DNA of 64,000 nt, taken from contig NC_051436.1 in assembly GCF_001649575.2 (NCBI RefSeq), forward strand, positions 7,726,275-7,790,274, given 5' to 3'. The number at the start of each line of letters is the position of its first letter. Positions within the stretch are counted from its first letter, which is position 1. This stretch comes from Kryptolebias marmoratus (Eukaryota; Chordata; Actinopteri; Cyprinodontiformes; Rivulidae). The notes beneath the pieces were generated by a model. It saw nothing but the letters and a program-made list of their open reading frames with translations. It searched no databases and had not been told where the DNA came from. This document shows, in pieces, positions 51,961-62,436 of the stretch. Position numbers and translations under genes: made by a program.

Positions 51961-52205
51961 ACTCTCTCCACAGCGGCTTTCTCTCTCAGAGCCGCTCAAT
52001 TATTCTGGAGACTCAACTGGTACAAAGTAGGTTCTGCAGAACAGAAATCAGCCAGCAGGCTCTCACTTCAGAGCAGGAAAACAGTGGAAGGGAGGGAGGG
52101 GGAGCGGGGCGCTGTGGAGTGCGAGCGTCAAAACTCAAAACTCAACAGAGGCGTGCACGTTTCCCTCCCACTCCTATCCCTCGATGCACAGCCCACCTTT
52201 CCAAG

Positions 52206-52250
52206 GTGAATATAAAGGAGGAATCTGGACTGTTGACGGGATTTTTCAGC
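52206..52250 (+). promoter_or_regulatory. TATA box and probable start region for exon B
   Basis: TATAAAGG begins at 52211 in the context gtgaaTATAAAggagg. A start site 25-35 bases downstream would fall at about 52240-52248, near tttttcagccg, which fits a loose initiator. The resulting leader of about 155 bases has no ATG before the exon B start codon, so the arrangement TATA, ATG-free leader, strong-context ATG is self-consistent. The preceding 300 bases (51900-52200) are GC-richer than the surrounding intron, with C-rich runs. Confidence 0.6.
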
Positions 52251-52397
52251 CGAGGCTCGCAGCATCTCATTTTCTCTATTTTATTTTATTTTTTTTTATC
52301 ATTGTTTTAACTGTCAAGCCGTCCAAGTGTGGGAGTGAAAGTGTGTGAGAACTAGCAGGACTCGTACATCTCTAAGTGAGAAAGTCTGGAGGGTATC

Positions 52398-52455
52398 ATG
52401 GGAGCTTTAATGGTCATCTTTTCCCTTCAGCCAAAACAAAGACGCAAGACGACAG
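52398..52455 (+). CDS. kcnip1: KChIP alternative first coding exon B (KChIP1a-type N-terminus)
   Basis: Nineteen codons plus one base encode MGALMVIFSLQPKQRRKTT and end at ACAG|GTAGGC (phase 1). This lines up with the canonical mammalian KChIP1 start MGAVMGTFSSLQTKQRRPSK: shared MGA, M, FS, LQ and KQRR, with one residue fewer. It is the main reason for preferring kcnip1. The start context is strong (A at -3, G at +4), and no other ATG occurs between the predicted transcription start (about 52240) and this codon. Mammalian KChIP1 is N-myristoylated at Gly2. Here residues 6-7 are Val-Ile instead of Gly-Thr, which breaks the usual N-myristoylation pattern at its fifth position, so the anchor may be weak or lost. 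The overlapping 138-codon frame at 51793-52209 runs through promoter DNA and is not regarded as coding. Confidence 0.87.
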
Positions 52456-53365
52456 GTAGGCACAGAGATATTATTTAACAGGAGGCATTTGTTTCAAACG
52501 ATCAGCTAGTTTCTAAAACAATCCGGGTTATTATCCGTTTTCTGTTTTACAGCAAGGTCTTTCTTTGCAACAATCTGTATGTGTGTGTACGTAAAATAGT
52601 TAAAAACACAGAAAGTTTGCTATTAATCTTTTCTCTGTAATCCCAATTTAATTCCTGTTCCAACATCAGCAGAGCATGAAATTGACTTGAAATTGGCTAC
52701 ATTCGGTAAACATTTCACACTGAACTCCACAAACTTACCTGACTTTTTCCATTTGCTTGTCCTTAATTTGATTTCACAGTGAGAGCACACACACACACAC
52801 AGACGCACACAAGAATACAGACACACGCACACCAGATTGACTCAGTGCCAGTGCAGTTGGATGAGCTTACATTACATCTCCGTCTCCCTGCAATAATGTT
52901 CAGATCAGCATCAACGTCACCGTGTGACACCGTAACAAAAGACACGGAGGTCCGGTTTTTATTAAAGGACAATAAAATATTTAGCGGGCAGCCAGCAGAC
53001 AATAACTGCCAGAGGTTATATTTAGTAGTGAGGTGGGAAAGACAGAATAGATGACACCTAAAGGACCGTAAGTCGTATATCATTCGGCTGTTTTGTTGGA
53101 GAGCAGGAGAGGAAAATGAATGAGGGACTCTTTAAAACTCTGGTTAGCAATAGATCACGGAGCAGGCGTGCAGTGTAAGCACATTTCATGGAGACCCAGA
53201 AAGGAGAACATGGGACACAGATGTAAAGAACTGAGCTGGGCTTCATGTGTAAAACATAAGACAGTGAAGCTACAAATGGGTCTGAATCAGGTGCTAGAAA
53301 CAAACCAGTACAGAGAGTTTGTTGGTGAATGACCAGAAAACGCTGCTGCTGCACATCAAGCTATT
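52456..53365. other. Intron after exon B, simple repeats only
   Basis: CA-rich tracts at about 52785-52830. No gene was seen. Confidence 0.45.
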
Positions 53366-54034
53366 CCAGCACGATAAACTGTGTTTACAGTCAATGATTT
53401 GTGAAGGGGTTCCTGAGCTCATGCAGTGATGCTCATAACGGATTCAGACCTGCTTTTGATGCAGCGCTGCCTGAGAGCCTGGAGATCACAAGCATCCAAT
53501 TTTGACTTTCAGCCTTGTCCTTTGAGCTCAGAGATTTCTCCAGATTCTTCAAATCTTTGATGATATTGTGAGCTGAAGATGATAGAATATTCAAAATGTT
53601 CCCTTTGTGTTTTTTGTTGAGGAACATTATTCTAATATTGTTCCATTCTTTTTATTTATTTATTTTTTCTTGCAGACTGGTAAACCTTTGCCCATATTTA
53701 CTCTGAAATGCTCTTTTTATAACGAGTCCTCTTACTGACCTGTTGCCAATTACACTAACTAGTTGCTACTCCAGCTGTCTCCTATGTGTACCACTTACTT
53801 TAACAGCCTTTTGTTGCTCCTGTCCCAACCTTTTAGAGATGTGTTCCTGCCATCAAATTTAAAATGACCTTATTTTTCCAAACAATGATTCAAATTCCCT
53901 AATTGTAACATTTGATGTGTTTTACTATGTTCCATTGTGAGTAAAATATGGGTTTGAGCTTTACAAATCATTGCATTCTGTTTTTATTTACATTTTACAC
54001 AACATCCCAACTGTTTTTTGGAACTGGGGTTGCA
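53366..54034 (-). mobile_element. Degenerate Tc1-like transposon fragment (family 2, minus strand)
   Basis: The minus strand starts with the terminus gtgcaaccccagttccaaaa and cagttgggatgttgtgtaaa, runs through the known leader of this fish Tc1-like family (gcaatgatttgtaaagctc…), and enters the transposase N-terminal DNA-binding region: SSSAHNIIKDLKNLEKSLSS, KDKAESQNWMLVISRLSG (equivalent to SSSTVHNIIKRFRESGEIS and KGQGRKSILDARDLRALRR). It stops near CACAGTTTATCGTGC, so the catalytic domain is absent. The 64-codon frame at 53433-53627 is this remnant. Confidence 0.85.
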
Positions 54035-55033
54035 CCATCATTGTTTAACACATGCATAAAAGAATGTTACGCCTTTTAATTTTTAATATGAAATTGTTGA
54101 CCACTTTGCATGCGTTGGATGTTTTCACAATTTGCTGGATGTTGCCTTCGAAGCAATCATATTCAAAGAATGGTCACAAAACAGAAATTCAGCAAACCAA
54201 GGTGGAATTTTTTTATTCTTTATTTCTTTTCATATCCAATCACACATCGTCTCGTTGCATGTGAGGTATTATACACGAGAAGAATAAATAAAACGCTCGC
54301 TATGTGGAAGACCATAGATCTGCTCTGCTGCCCACTCTAATGCTTTCTATTCATGTTCCTAGCTGCATGTATCCTTGTTAAAAGGGATGATAGTCCAGCA
54401 AGCACCTATTCAAACTGTGGCCTTTTTAAACTCACCTGGTTCAGCTCTGAGTGCGCCCGCAGTGCACGAAATGTCCTAAAGATGAGGAGACAAGCTGGTG
54501 ATGCAGTGGTGGAACGACGGGCTCGTCCTTGTGCTTTCTGTCATCTAAATGTCTCGCCCGTTCGTGTTGTTTGGAGCTGTTATGAGTTGAGTTTGTGTAG
54601 GAGTAAGGTAGGTACACTCTGCTTCCATTCGAGCAGCGGATGGAAGCAGAAAAGCACCAACTACTGTATGAGTCAGGCTGCCACACTGAAATTTGTCTGT
54701 CAGTCACAAGCAGTTGTCTGGTTGTATAATGATTGTTCCCAGTGCCTTGAAGTGAGATGTGCGCCGAGTTTTGTTTTCCTGTGCTAATTGATTTGTGGGA
54801 GCCAAGACAGGGACATGTGTAGAAATGTTTTCATGACATTATTTGAAGGTAGTATGTTATTTATCTCATCTTGTGGTAGCAAAGATTGATTTGGTCATGC
54901 TGATTTAATCATGCCTATGAAGTGATATATTGTGTTTTTTTTCTAAACTTAGAAAAGCTTGTTTTACCATTTTAACTAAAAACTGTTTTCAAACTCACAA
55001 ACAAAAGGGTACTTCTTTAGACAGTTAAGCTGG
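54035..55033. other. Intronic sequence, nothing recognised
   Basis: The 144-codon frame at 54353-54787 has no recognisable domain and is overlapped by an antisense frame. Confidence 0.4.
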
Positions 55034-55312
55034 TAGTTTATTTATATAACACCAATATACAGTAAAATATGTGCATCTAAGTCAGAATTAAATCCAGTTG
55101 CAGTCAATTTAATCCAATTATGATACAATCTAATCACAGACCATATTATGATATAGAAATGAGTAAAAAGGTTATCTGCATAAGGAAACCAGCAGATCAC
55201 TTCATCCCAATCCTCCATCCTGAAACCTCTGACAGAACCAGCCTCAGGACTGGCAGCCATATTCCTTTTACCTGCTGGGGTTTGAGAGGACAGGAACTTT
55301 CTATAGGCTGAA
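55034..55312 (+). repeat. Teleost interspersed repeat (unclassified)
   Basis: Begins tttatttatataacaccaat, then later cacttcatcccaatcctcc, atcctgaaacctctgacag, ccagcctcaggactggcagcc and tgctggggtttgagaggac. I recall this as a common fish repeat ('cttcatcccgatcctccatcc… gggcagcc… ctggggtttgagagg'). It is non-coding here. Confidence 0.7.
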
Positions 55313-56089
55313 AATTAAAGGTTAATGACCCTCTCTTTATTTTCAGTTTTTCTACATTAATTTGAGCTCAGCTTTAAAGAAACACATTTAATTATTGAGG
55401 TTATAGTTTTTTTCTCCCTCCATCTCAAAAAGATCTGTCTTTTTTATCAAAGGCAAATAATGACTGTAAAAACGGACCGTATGCCAAAGGCTCTTTGAAT
55501 TTATCTCATTATTTTCCGTCCAACCCATCTGCCACCCGCAACACTTCTCACAGATCATCTCTTGTTCAGAGGAGCTCGGAGGATGATGCTACAGCGTGAC
55601 AGAGATTTGAGAGATTGTTTAATATTCACATTTAGCGCTCAGCTCATTGCAGGTACAAGTCAAAGCGTTAACTACGAACCAATGAGACGAGCCCTACCGT
55701 CTCTGGAAAAGGCCTGGTGGTTCTGATGATTGGGTACGTGATGTTCAGAACTTAATTGGCTCTTTCTGAATAACTAAGCTGCTGTGGTCAGCAGCGCTGT
55801 TGGCCACTGAAGACCAATTTCCCACTTTCTTTTCTTAATCGCAGGCATACATTGGAGCTAGAAACTCGGCACATGGGTAAATCTATAAAGTTCCCCTGGA
55901 AATAATCCTAAAACAAAATTTTCCTCGCTTCCAACAGATGGAAAATGTAATTAATTTTATTAGGCCACACTGACCGTAAAAGACATAAAGAATCTTAATT
56001 TCCAAGTATGTCAGTGAACAGATGCTCCTCTTCCAAGAGGAACTACAGATGAGGGATGTCTGCAGCTTCCAGTTTTATTGCCCACTACC
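55313..56089. other. Intronic sequence, nothing recognised
   Basis: No gene or element was identified. Confidence 0.4.
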
Positions 56090-56480
56090 TGAAAGTGAAA
56101 GGCAGTGGGTGAGTTTGCTCGTGTCTGTGTATGCTTCTCTGTCTGTTAGCAAAGTATCTCATAAACCAGTGGACAGATTTTATTGGAACACTCAAAAAGT
56201 AATTAGTGGATGTACATCTACAACTGACTCACTTTTGGAATCAACCAGATTTAAGATGGCCACCAGAGCTAGTTGACTTTAGCAAGCACAAAAATGTCTA
56301 ACTCTATCAGTTTTATGAATATCTAGTGTGGTAGTAGCTGAAAGTAATTCACAATACATTCCTCAAGCGCAGACGCATCAACTAAAGCAGCTAAAACTCT
56401 TCTTTTCAAAATAAAATTATTTCAGTCTAAAAGTATTACCTCCATTGAAAGCAGTGGGCAAATTTGGCTTTTTAATTTTG
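56090..56480 (+). repeat. Dispersed palindrome-ended repeat copy
   Basis: Reads 'ctgtctgttagcaaagtatctcataaacc', 'aagatggccaccagagctagttgac', 'tagcaagcacaaaaatg' and 'gtgtggtagtagctgaaag'. One of the best copies for the family's internal order. Confidence 0.75.
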
Positions 56481-57044
56481 ATTTAGTTTTTCTGACCAGC
56501 AATAAGTAATGTCAACCCTTTTTTTTTGTCTCTCATATTTTTGGTTGCTCTCTTCTATAAATTAACATTTAAACTGAAAAGAAAAGTCTTAGATTTAAGC
56601 AACGAGCTTGTTTTGGGTTTGTTTTGATGCGACACCCAGTGCAGAATTGAAACCACTTCATTGTCACGCATTAAAAGAGTTCCCTCAGATTAATGGCTCA
56701 GCTCAGAGCAGCTCTGTAGGTGAACTAAAGTGAGCTCATCAGCGCTCTTAGTTATAATATGTTAATAAAGAGCATTAATGCCACCGGAGGGTGCAGCGAT
56801 GGGTTGTTTAACATCTCATACCTCAATATAAAATGGCACAAATGTTTCCTAAAATTATTGAGGCCTACTGGAGATCATATGAAGATTCTGTCATAAATCG
56901 GGCTACAGAACAAACAGAAAGCATCTAAGGTTTTGTTGTCGGATTCAGTGTTTTGTTTAGGGATGAGTGCTCAGAAAAATGTGGTAATGATGAATTGACC
57001 TTACATGTAAAACTACTAATCTTTTTTTATTTATGTTAATTTTT

Positions 57045-57430
57045 TTGTCACCTGCCGCCAAAAGGTGAAAGGAGGGCGATAACGTTTTTCTCTGTGTGCA
57101 TGTGTTCAGTTTCTGTCTGTTAGCAAAATATCTTGTCAACCAATTCACAGATTTAATTGAATCTACAACTGTTAACTCAATTCAAGTGGGCCGCTACAGC
57201 TAACTTACCTTAGCAAACACAAAAATGGCTACAACTCAGTCGGTTTTACAGATAATGTGCTGAAATTTGGTGTGGTAGTAGCTGAGAGTCACTTCAAGCA
57301 CTTTCACATCTTACAAGATCTCACAGAGATGGTGCACAAAATTTCCAAGGTTTGCTTATCAGCATTTGATGGTTTTAGTCTAAAACGCCGGCATGAAAGG
57401 CGGTGGGCGATCTGCATTTTATCAAGGATT
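57045..57430 (+). repeat. Dispersed palindrome-ended repeat copy
   Basis: Starts at the short inverted repeat CACCTGCCGCCAAAAGGTG, then 'ctgtctgttagcaaaatatcttg', 'agcaaacacaaaaatggc', 'tgaaatttggtgtggtagtagctgagagtc' and 'ggcgatctgcattttatcaagga', close to the terminal palindrome. Confidence 0.75.
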
Positions 57431-57637
57431 TTTTGTTCGACTCAGTGCTTCAATCCAATCCTAAAAAGTTTTGAAATACTGCTCAAAAACTGGAAACATT
57501 AGCTTGTATTACTTTTAAAATCTTATTTCAATTTTATTTAAACATCAAACTTTAGACTCAGCTATGACTTCGTAGGTCTGTGAATTTCATTCATTTTCCC
57601 GTGTTGTTGAGGCTTTACCTGCTTGATTCTCTTTTTT

Positions 57638-57651
57638 CCACTAGAGGGCAG
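57638..57651 (+). promoter_or_regulatory. CTCF-like motif
   Basis: CCACTAGAGGGCAG matches all 14 positions of the vertebrate CTCF core CCASYAGRKGGCRS. Motif match only; it lies between exons B and C. Confidence 0.5.
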
Positions 57652-58509
57652 CAAACCCAAACAAACCAGTTTTTAGACGTTAAATAGCAGTTAAACAGAT
57701 TTATAAAAGGGAGGTAAAATGAACATGGATGAAAAGCTTTAAGTATATAAAATGCTGGTAGATCTAAGCTTTTGTCTTGTGGCGAGTTTTGTTTGACTGT
57801 TGTTTTTAAACTTCTGCTCAGAACAAAAAAATTGTTTTTGAATTAATATTCAAGGAAGCTGATTTAGTTGTTTTATTTTTATCAATAGTATTATTTCATA
57901 ATAAATGTCAGGTCTTGTCTGATGTATTAGATCCTTGAATGTTTGCAAGTTTGTTTTCTACAGAGTAAGAAAACATTTTAACAATCTGATTTCCTGTGAA
58001 GACTGACCATTAGATTGTTTTTTCTTTCCAAGAAAATGTTTCACACCTCAAATCTGTCTTCAGACTTGTTGAGCCAATCTGTTACTCTGAATTTACTGAG
58101 ATCCAAACCATGTTAGTTTGGAATTGCCCATTCTGCTTGAAGGTTACAGGCCACTGTTGCCGTTGTGTGTAATTCCTTTAAACAAAATTAAAGACATTAA
58201 TTTGTTTTAGTGCCACCTTGCAGAGCTGTGCCTCGTCTGCTGAAGGGAGCTCAATCGTAACTTAATTTAGCAAAAGAAAACCCGCTTTCTGCCTTCAGTT
58301 TTGTTTATGTTAACCAAAGGATTAACCAGGCTGCACAGCAGCTGGAATAAGTTTGGTTTAAAGCTGCTTAAATTCAGAAAAAGTGACTAAATAAATGACT
58401 AGTGTAAATTTAAAGATAAATCTGATAAAAATAGATAAATTGGTCTTTTTAAATTATAATATTAATGTTTAACTAAAAAAGATGTAAATTGCTATTGATT
58501 AGTTTTATT

Positions 58510-58814
58510 TCCTGCTGCAGTGAAAGCTGGACAATGAGATGTATGTTTGTCTGTTAGCAAAACATCTCTTGAACAAGTGGAAGTAACAAGCGGATGTGAA
58601 TTCACAACTTAATCATTTTTAGAGTCGACTTAACTTAAGATGGCCACCACATCTCAGCTAAGCTGCATTAGCAAACACAAAATTGGTTATACCTGTCAAT
58701 TTTATTGATATTAAGCTTGAATTGTATTTGGCAATAGCTGAGCATCACACAACATTTTTATTCCAAAACTTTGGCATACAAGGCAGCGGGCAATGTGCAT
58801 TCCTTCAAGGAATG
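58510..58814 (+). repeat. Dispersed palindrome-ended repeat copy with intact terminal palindrome
   Basis: Contains 'gtctgttagcaaaacatctcttgaac', 'aagatggccaccacatctcagc', 'ttagcaaacacaaaattgg' and ends at 58798-58814 with CATTCCTTCAAGGAATG, a 17-base palindrome broken only at its centre. Confidence 0.75.
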
Positions 58815-61372
58815 TTACTTTTATTTTTTTCCATTGAAATTCAGACACGATAAGACACAGGGATTCAGGTATAACCAATTTTTTACACGTGAGCAATCTC
58901 CTAGAAACAGAGATGACTGGGGAAAGTTACATGTTTACAACATAATGCTGGCTTTCTTAAATCCACTGTAGTTTAAATGCCAGGTCACTAGCTGGCAATG
59001 TGATTTTGGTATTTCAAGGACGAGAATCTGCACCCAGACACTTAGGTCTCAAGCATAAAAACAGTTACATCCAAAACGATGAATGCACAAACGTTTGTTT
59101 GGACCTACAGTGAGGTTGGGTTTTTGCTACACTTTAAAAACATGAGTAGCACAAATAGCATTCTGCTACCCGCCATTTCTGCTGTTAAAGATCTACTCAC
59201 GCAGAAAAATTGTTGATTGCAGCCTTCTGTTGTGTGTGTGTGTGTTATGTCATACCGATGCTGAGTGTCTCCAAGAACTTCCACTCTGAGTTCTGGGTTT
59301 AAAACGTTTTGGTGTAAACGAAAGGCCAACTCAAAACAGAAATTTTCCAGTTTCACTTTAAAGTTGCATCATGTAAACAGGGCTTAAAATGTGCTCTACC
59401 CCAACCAGAATGTTTCCAGTGCAAAACACCAGTTGTAGTTATAAATTAACAATAATACACCTTATTTGTCTAAGATTTTTGCTTTGAATGTTCACATTCG
59501 TTTCTCTGGTGAGATTTCAAAGCAGCAATAGGAACCACCAGTATTATTGTGGAACATTTTCATTATTTTATTTACAGCCACATAACTACAACATTAAGAC
59601 AATATGAATAATATAAATTACTGATTTTAGTCAGGAAATATAATGTATAATTTAACCTTTCTAATCCCCAATTTACAATTAAACGTCCAGTTTAAAGTTT
59701 ACAATTTATTCTAGTGATCACATTTCCCACTCATTTCCTGTTTAAATCAGACCTTTTTTTTTTTTTTTTTTTAACCAATAACGATGTATTTATTTTTTCC
59801 TGCACCAGTTTTGTCTGTTTGCAGGTGCTCTCTGCAGCCAACAGTACAAAGCATGCTCCCCACTCCAACCGCCTCACCACAATGCTCCGCTGTGGCAATT
59901 ACCTTCATCACCAATCATACACTGATTGATACAACACACTGTGTGCTGACGACATGCACAAACCTTGATTATTTTCATTACCATTAGCCGAGGGCCTTGA
60001 TTACACCCCGTGCAAAGTTCTGAGGTGATTGGAGAGCAGATGTTGGAGGAAGTTTCTTTTCAGATCAGGTCATGTTCTGATATCAGTGTCAAAAAGAAAC
60101 ATTACCAAACGGTTAAATATCGTGTCATTTCAGATTTTAAAAAAGTGAAAAGAAATGCAATTAACTTGGTTGTTCTCCGTGTCTAACTGCTGCTCCTCTC
60201 TGGGAGGCTTCTAGTGCGCTTTTCTTTTCACCTTTATCAACCTCTATTCAGGAGAAACTTCCTACACAGTTACTTGTTCTGTCATAACACACACACACAC
60301 ACACACACACTTTGAACTTCAGCTTTCATTAAAAAAATGAATGAAATTAATAGTTGTTTAAATGCAGTTCCCAACAGAACGCACAGAAGAGACGTTGTTT
60401 CCATGGTTAAACAGCATTCTGTTTCTTTTGAGTGGATGGTTAATGAAGATGATTATCTCCTTCCCTGAGCAACGATGCCAGGGACCTTATTTACTGAGCA
60501 TCTTTTAATTAGAAATTACAGTGTGACATTTTCTAATTGATGTTGCACAAAGCATCAGAAAAAGATCATCTTCTTGAGCTTTGTTTGTGCCAGACAGGTA
60601 GACGTTGCTCTGCTCTAAAAACATATTAGGCCTTTTGGCTAATGGTGGAAAAAAAGGAGCCATGTTCTTTTATCTGGTTTTGGCAACAAGATCCTAAGAG
60701 TTCATTTAAAGACACTTTGGCAGTATAAACTATTGGGTTTTGTTTCGAGATCTATTTTAGGGAGCAGAGCTGGACATTGGCGTTACTTTAGTGCTTCATG
60801 ACAATTCACAATATGCAGCAAGTTTATAAAAAAAAATTTAGGACCTCCTTTAATTTTTGCACATTTATAGTGCAGCCTGATGCTGCAGACAATAAAATTC
60901 TCTTTTTTTGTCACTAATCTACACTGATTACCTGATAATGATAAAAGGAAGACGGAGTTTAATACAATTAGGTAAAATTTAAAAACAACAGTACTATTTC
61001 CAGTCCGTGCTTCTAACAGCAACCTGCTGCTAACATTACCACATTTCCATTCAGAACCTTAAAGGCTTTTCCTCCCAACCCTGCTGTCTTTTCCTTATTC
61101 TCTTCAACTTTCCTTTAGGGTCTTGTGCTTTATTTAAAGTCCTTGTGAGAGTGAGGCTCCACATTTGGGTCATTTCTTAAGCTGACATTTTAAACCAGTC
61201 AGTCATCCTGAATCCTCTTTGAAAAAAAAAAAAAAAAAAAAGAAAAAGCAACATAGACTCTGACTAAGATTGATGCTTTACAGAGTAAAGTTAGAAAAAG
61301 CTGTGAATACTAAAAATAGTTCAATTTATTTTGGAGTATTTAAAAATAAATTACATAAAGTATAATTACAAA
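58815..61372. other. Intronic sequence with simple repeats
   Basis: Contains (TG)n at 59231-59244, poly-T at about 59753-59772, (AC)n at about 60288-60310 and poly-A at about 61220-61239. No gene was seen. Confidence 0.5.
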
Positions 61373-61733
61373 TTGGATGGATGGACAGATGAACAGATGG
61401 AAGGACAGGAGGATAGATTGGCAGATGGATCAATGGGTGAATGAATGAATGGATGGATGGGCTGATATGTGGATGGAAAATATATGAACAAAAGAATGAA
61501 CAGATAAATATGTGCGATGAATAGATGAATGAATGAACACTTGGATGGATGAATAGATTGATGGAGTGATATATGGATGAAAGAATGGAGATGGATAGAT
61601 GAACACATAGACAAATGAATAGACACTTGGATGAATAGATTAGATTGATGGAATAATTGTGGATGAAAGAATGAACAGATGAAAGGATGGGGTAGGAATA
61701 GATGGATGGAAGGATGGATGAATAGATTGATAA
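61373..61733. repeat. Degenerate tetranucleotide array (GATG/GGAT/GATA)
   Basis: About 360 bases of imperfect GGAT/GATG/AATG units. The 127-codon minus-strand frame rich in Ile-His-Pro-Ser is just the translation of this array. Confidence 0.95.
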
Positions 61734-62059
61734 AAGGAAAATGTAACAACTGTCACTACTTCATCTAACAGAAGTAAATCTAAAATAGTCCTGTTTCAAA
61801 GCTCACCTTCTGTATTTTGAGTGTATTACAAATGAAGGGACTAAAGTCCGTGAATAAACTTTTACTAGAAAAATGACAACAGATAGACCAACAAATGCTC
61901 CTATGGTTCATTCTGAAGAAAAAACCAAATGTTGAATCTTTCTGCATCTAGTTGTTTTTAAGGTTTTCCACTGGAGACTCATGGTGGCGCTACAGGGAAC
62001 ATCAGACCACCTCCATCCATCATTAGGGTCCACTATCTGTTCTCACCGGGATTAGTTTC

Positions 62060-62336
62060 ATTCATTCTCCTCCTCCACCTTTTCCCACTTTCTCCTCACG
62101 GCCCCCTTGTCTTTTATCCTCACCTCTCTATATCCCCCCTCCCTCCCTCCCTCTCTCTTCCACTCACTCCTTCTCCCCCACTCGCTCCCTCTCTGACTTG
62201 TGCCGGTTTCTAATCAGAGCCACAGATGCAGGGCTCTTAAGTGGAGTTAAATGGCCTGCTGACGGTGTTGCACACTGAGGCTTTTAGTCGGCGGCGGCGG
62301 CCATGGGCAGCCTGTGACCTGCGCGACATGTTGACT
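62060..62336 (+). promoter_or_regulatory. Putative promoter / 5' leader of exon C with three minimal uORFs
   Basis: A CT-rich tract (about 62062-62195, with CTCTATATCC near 62125) precedes a more GC-rich stretch containing GGCGGCGGCGG at 62290-62300. In the last 111 bases before the start codon there are three very short upstream ORFs: 62226-62240 (MQGS), 62251-62262 (MAC) and 62303-62317 (MGSL). The first one's stop, at 62238-62240, is in frame with the main start. No clear TATA box or transcription start is visible, and the CT tract could alternatively be the pyrimidine tract of an upstream splice acceptor. Confidence 0.4.
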
Positions 62337-62436
62337 ATGAACTTGGAGGGACTGGAAATGATCGCTGTGCTGGTAGTTGTTGTCCTGTTTGTCAAGGTGC
62401 TGGAGCAGTTTGGTTTGTTAGAAGCCGGCTATGACG
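62337..62436 (+). CDS. kcnip1: KChIP alternative first coding exon C (KIS / transmembrane N-terminus)
   Basis: Thirty-three codons plus one base read MNLEGLEMIAVL, then VVVVLFVKVLEQFGLLEAGYD, ending GACG|GTAAGG (phase 1). This is nearly the KIS domain of mammalian KChIP4a (MNLEGLEMIAVL…VLFVK-LEQFGL-EAG), with the same length. In mammals that segment is a transmembrane/ER-retention element that slows Kv4 inactivation and lowers surface delivery; KChIP2x and 3x carry relatives. Residues 8-22 form the hydrophobic core, broken by Lys20. An in-frame ATG three codons earlier (62328, adding MLT) is also possible: it has G at -3, while 62337 has A at -3. An in-frame stop at 62238-62240 closes the frame upstream. 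Only the paralogue is in doubt, because in mammals I associate this exon with KCNIP4, KCNIP2 and KCNIP3 and not KCNIP1. Confidence 0.88.

Noticed and set aside
6690..52000. Search for a nested KCNMB1-like gene, which in human lies in a KCNIP1 intron
   Set aside because: No frame resembling a BK-channel beta subunit was seen on either strand.
51612..52209. Overlapping 119- and 138-codon frames on opposite strands
   Set aside because: Driven by poly-C/G and CA runs in the exon B promoter; they contain Gly or Pro homopolymers.
54353..54787. 144-codon plus-strand frame
   Set aside because: Opposed by an 88-codon antisense frame, with no domain recognised.
61366..61749. 127-codon minus-strand frame rich in Ile-His-Pro-Ser
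   Set aside because: It is the translation of a degenerate tetranucleotide array.
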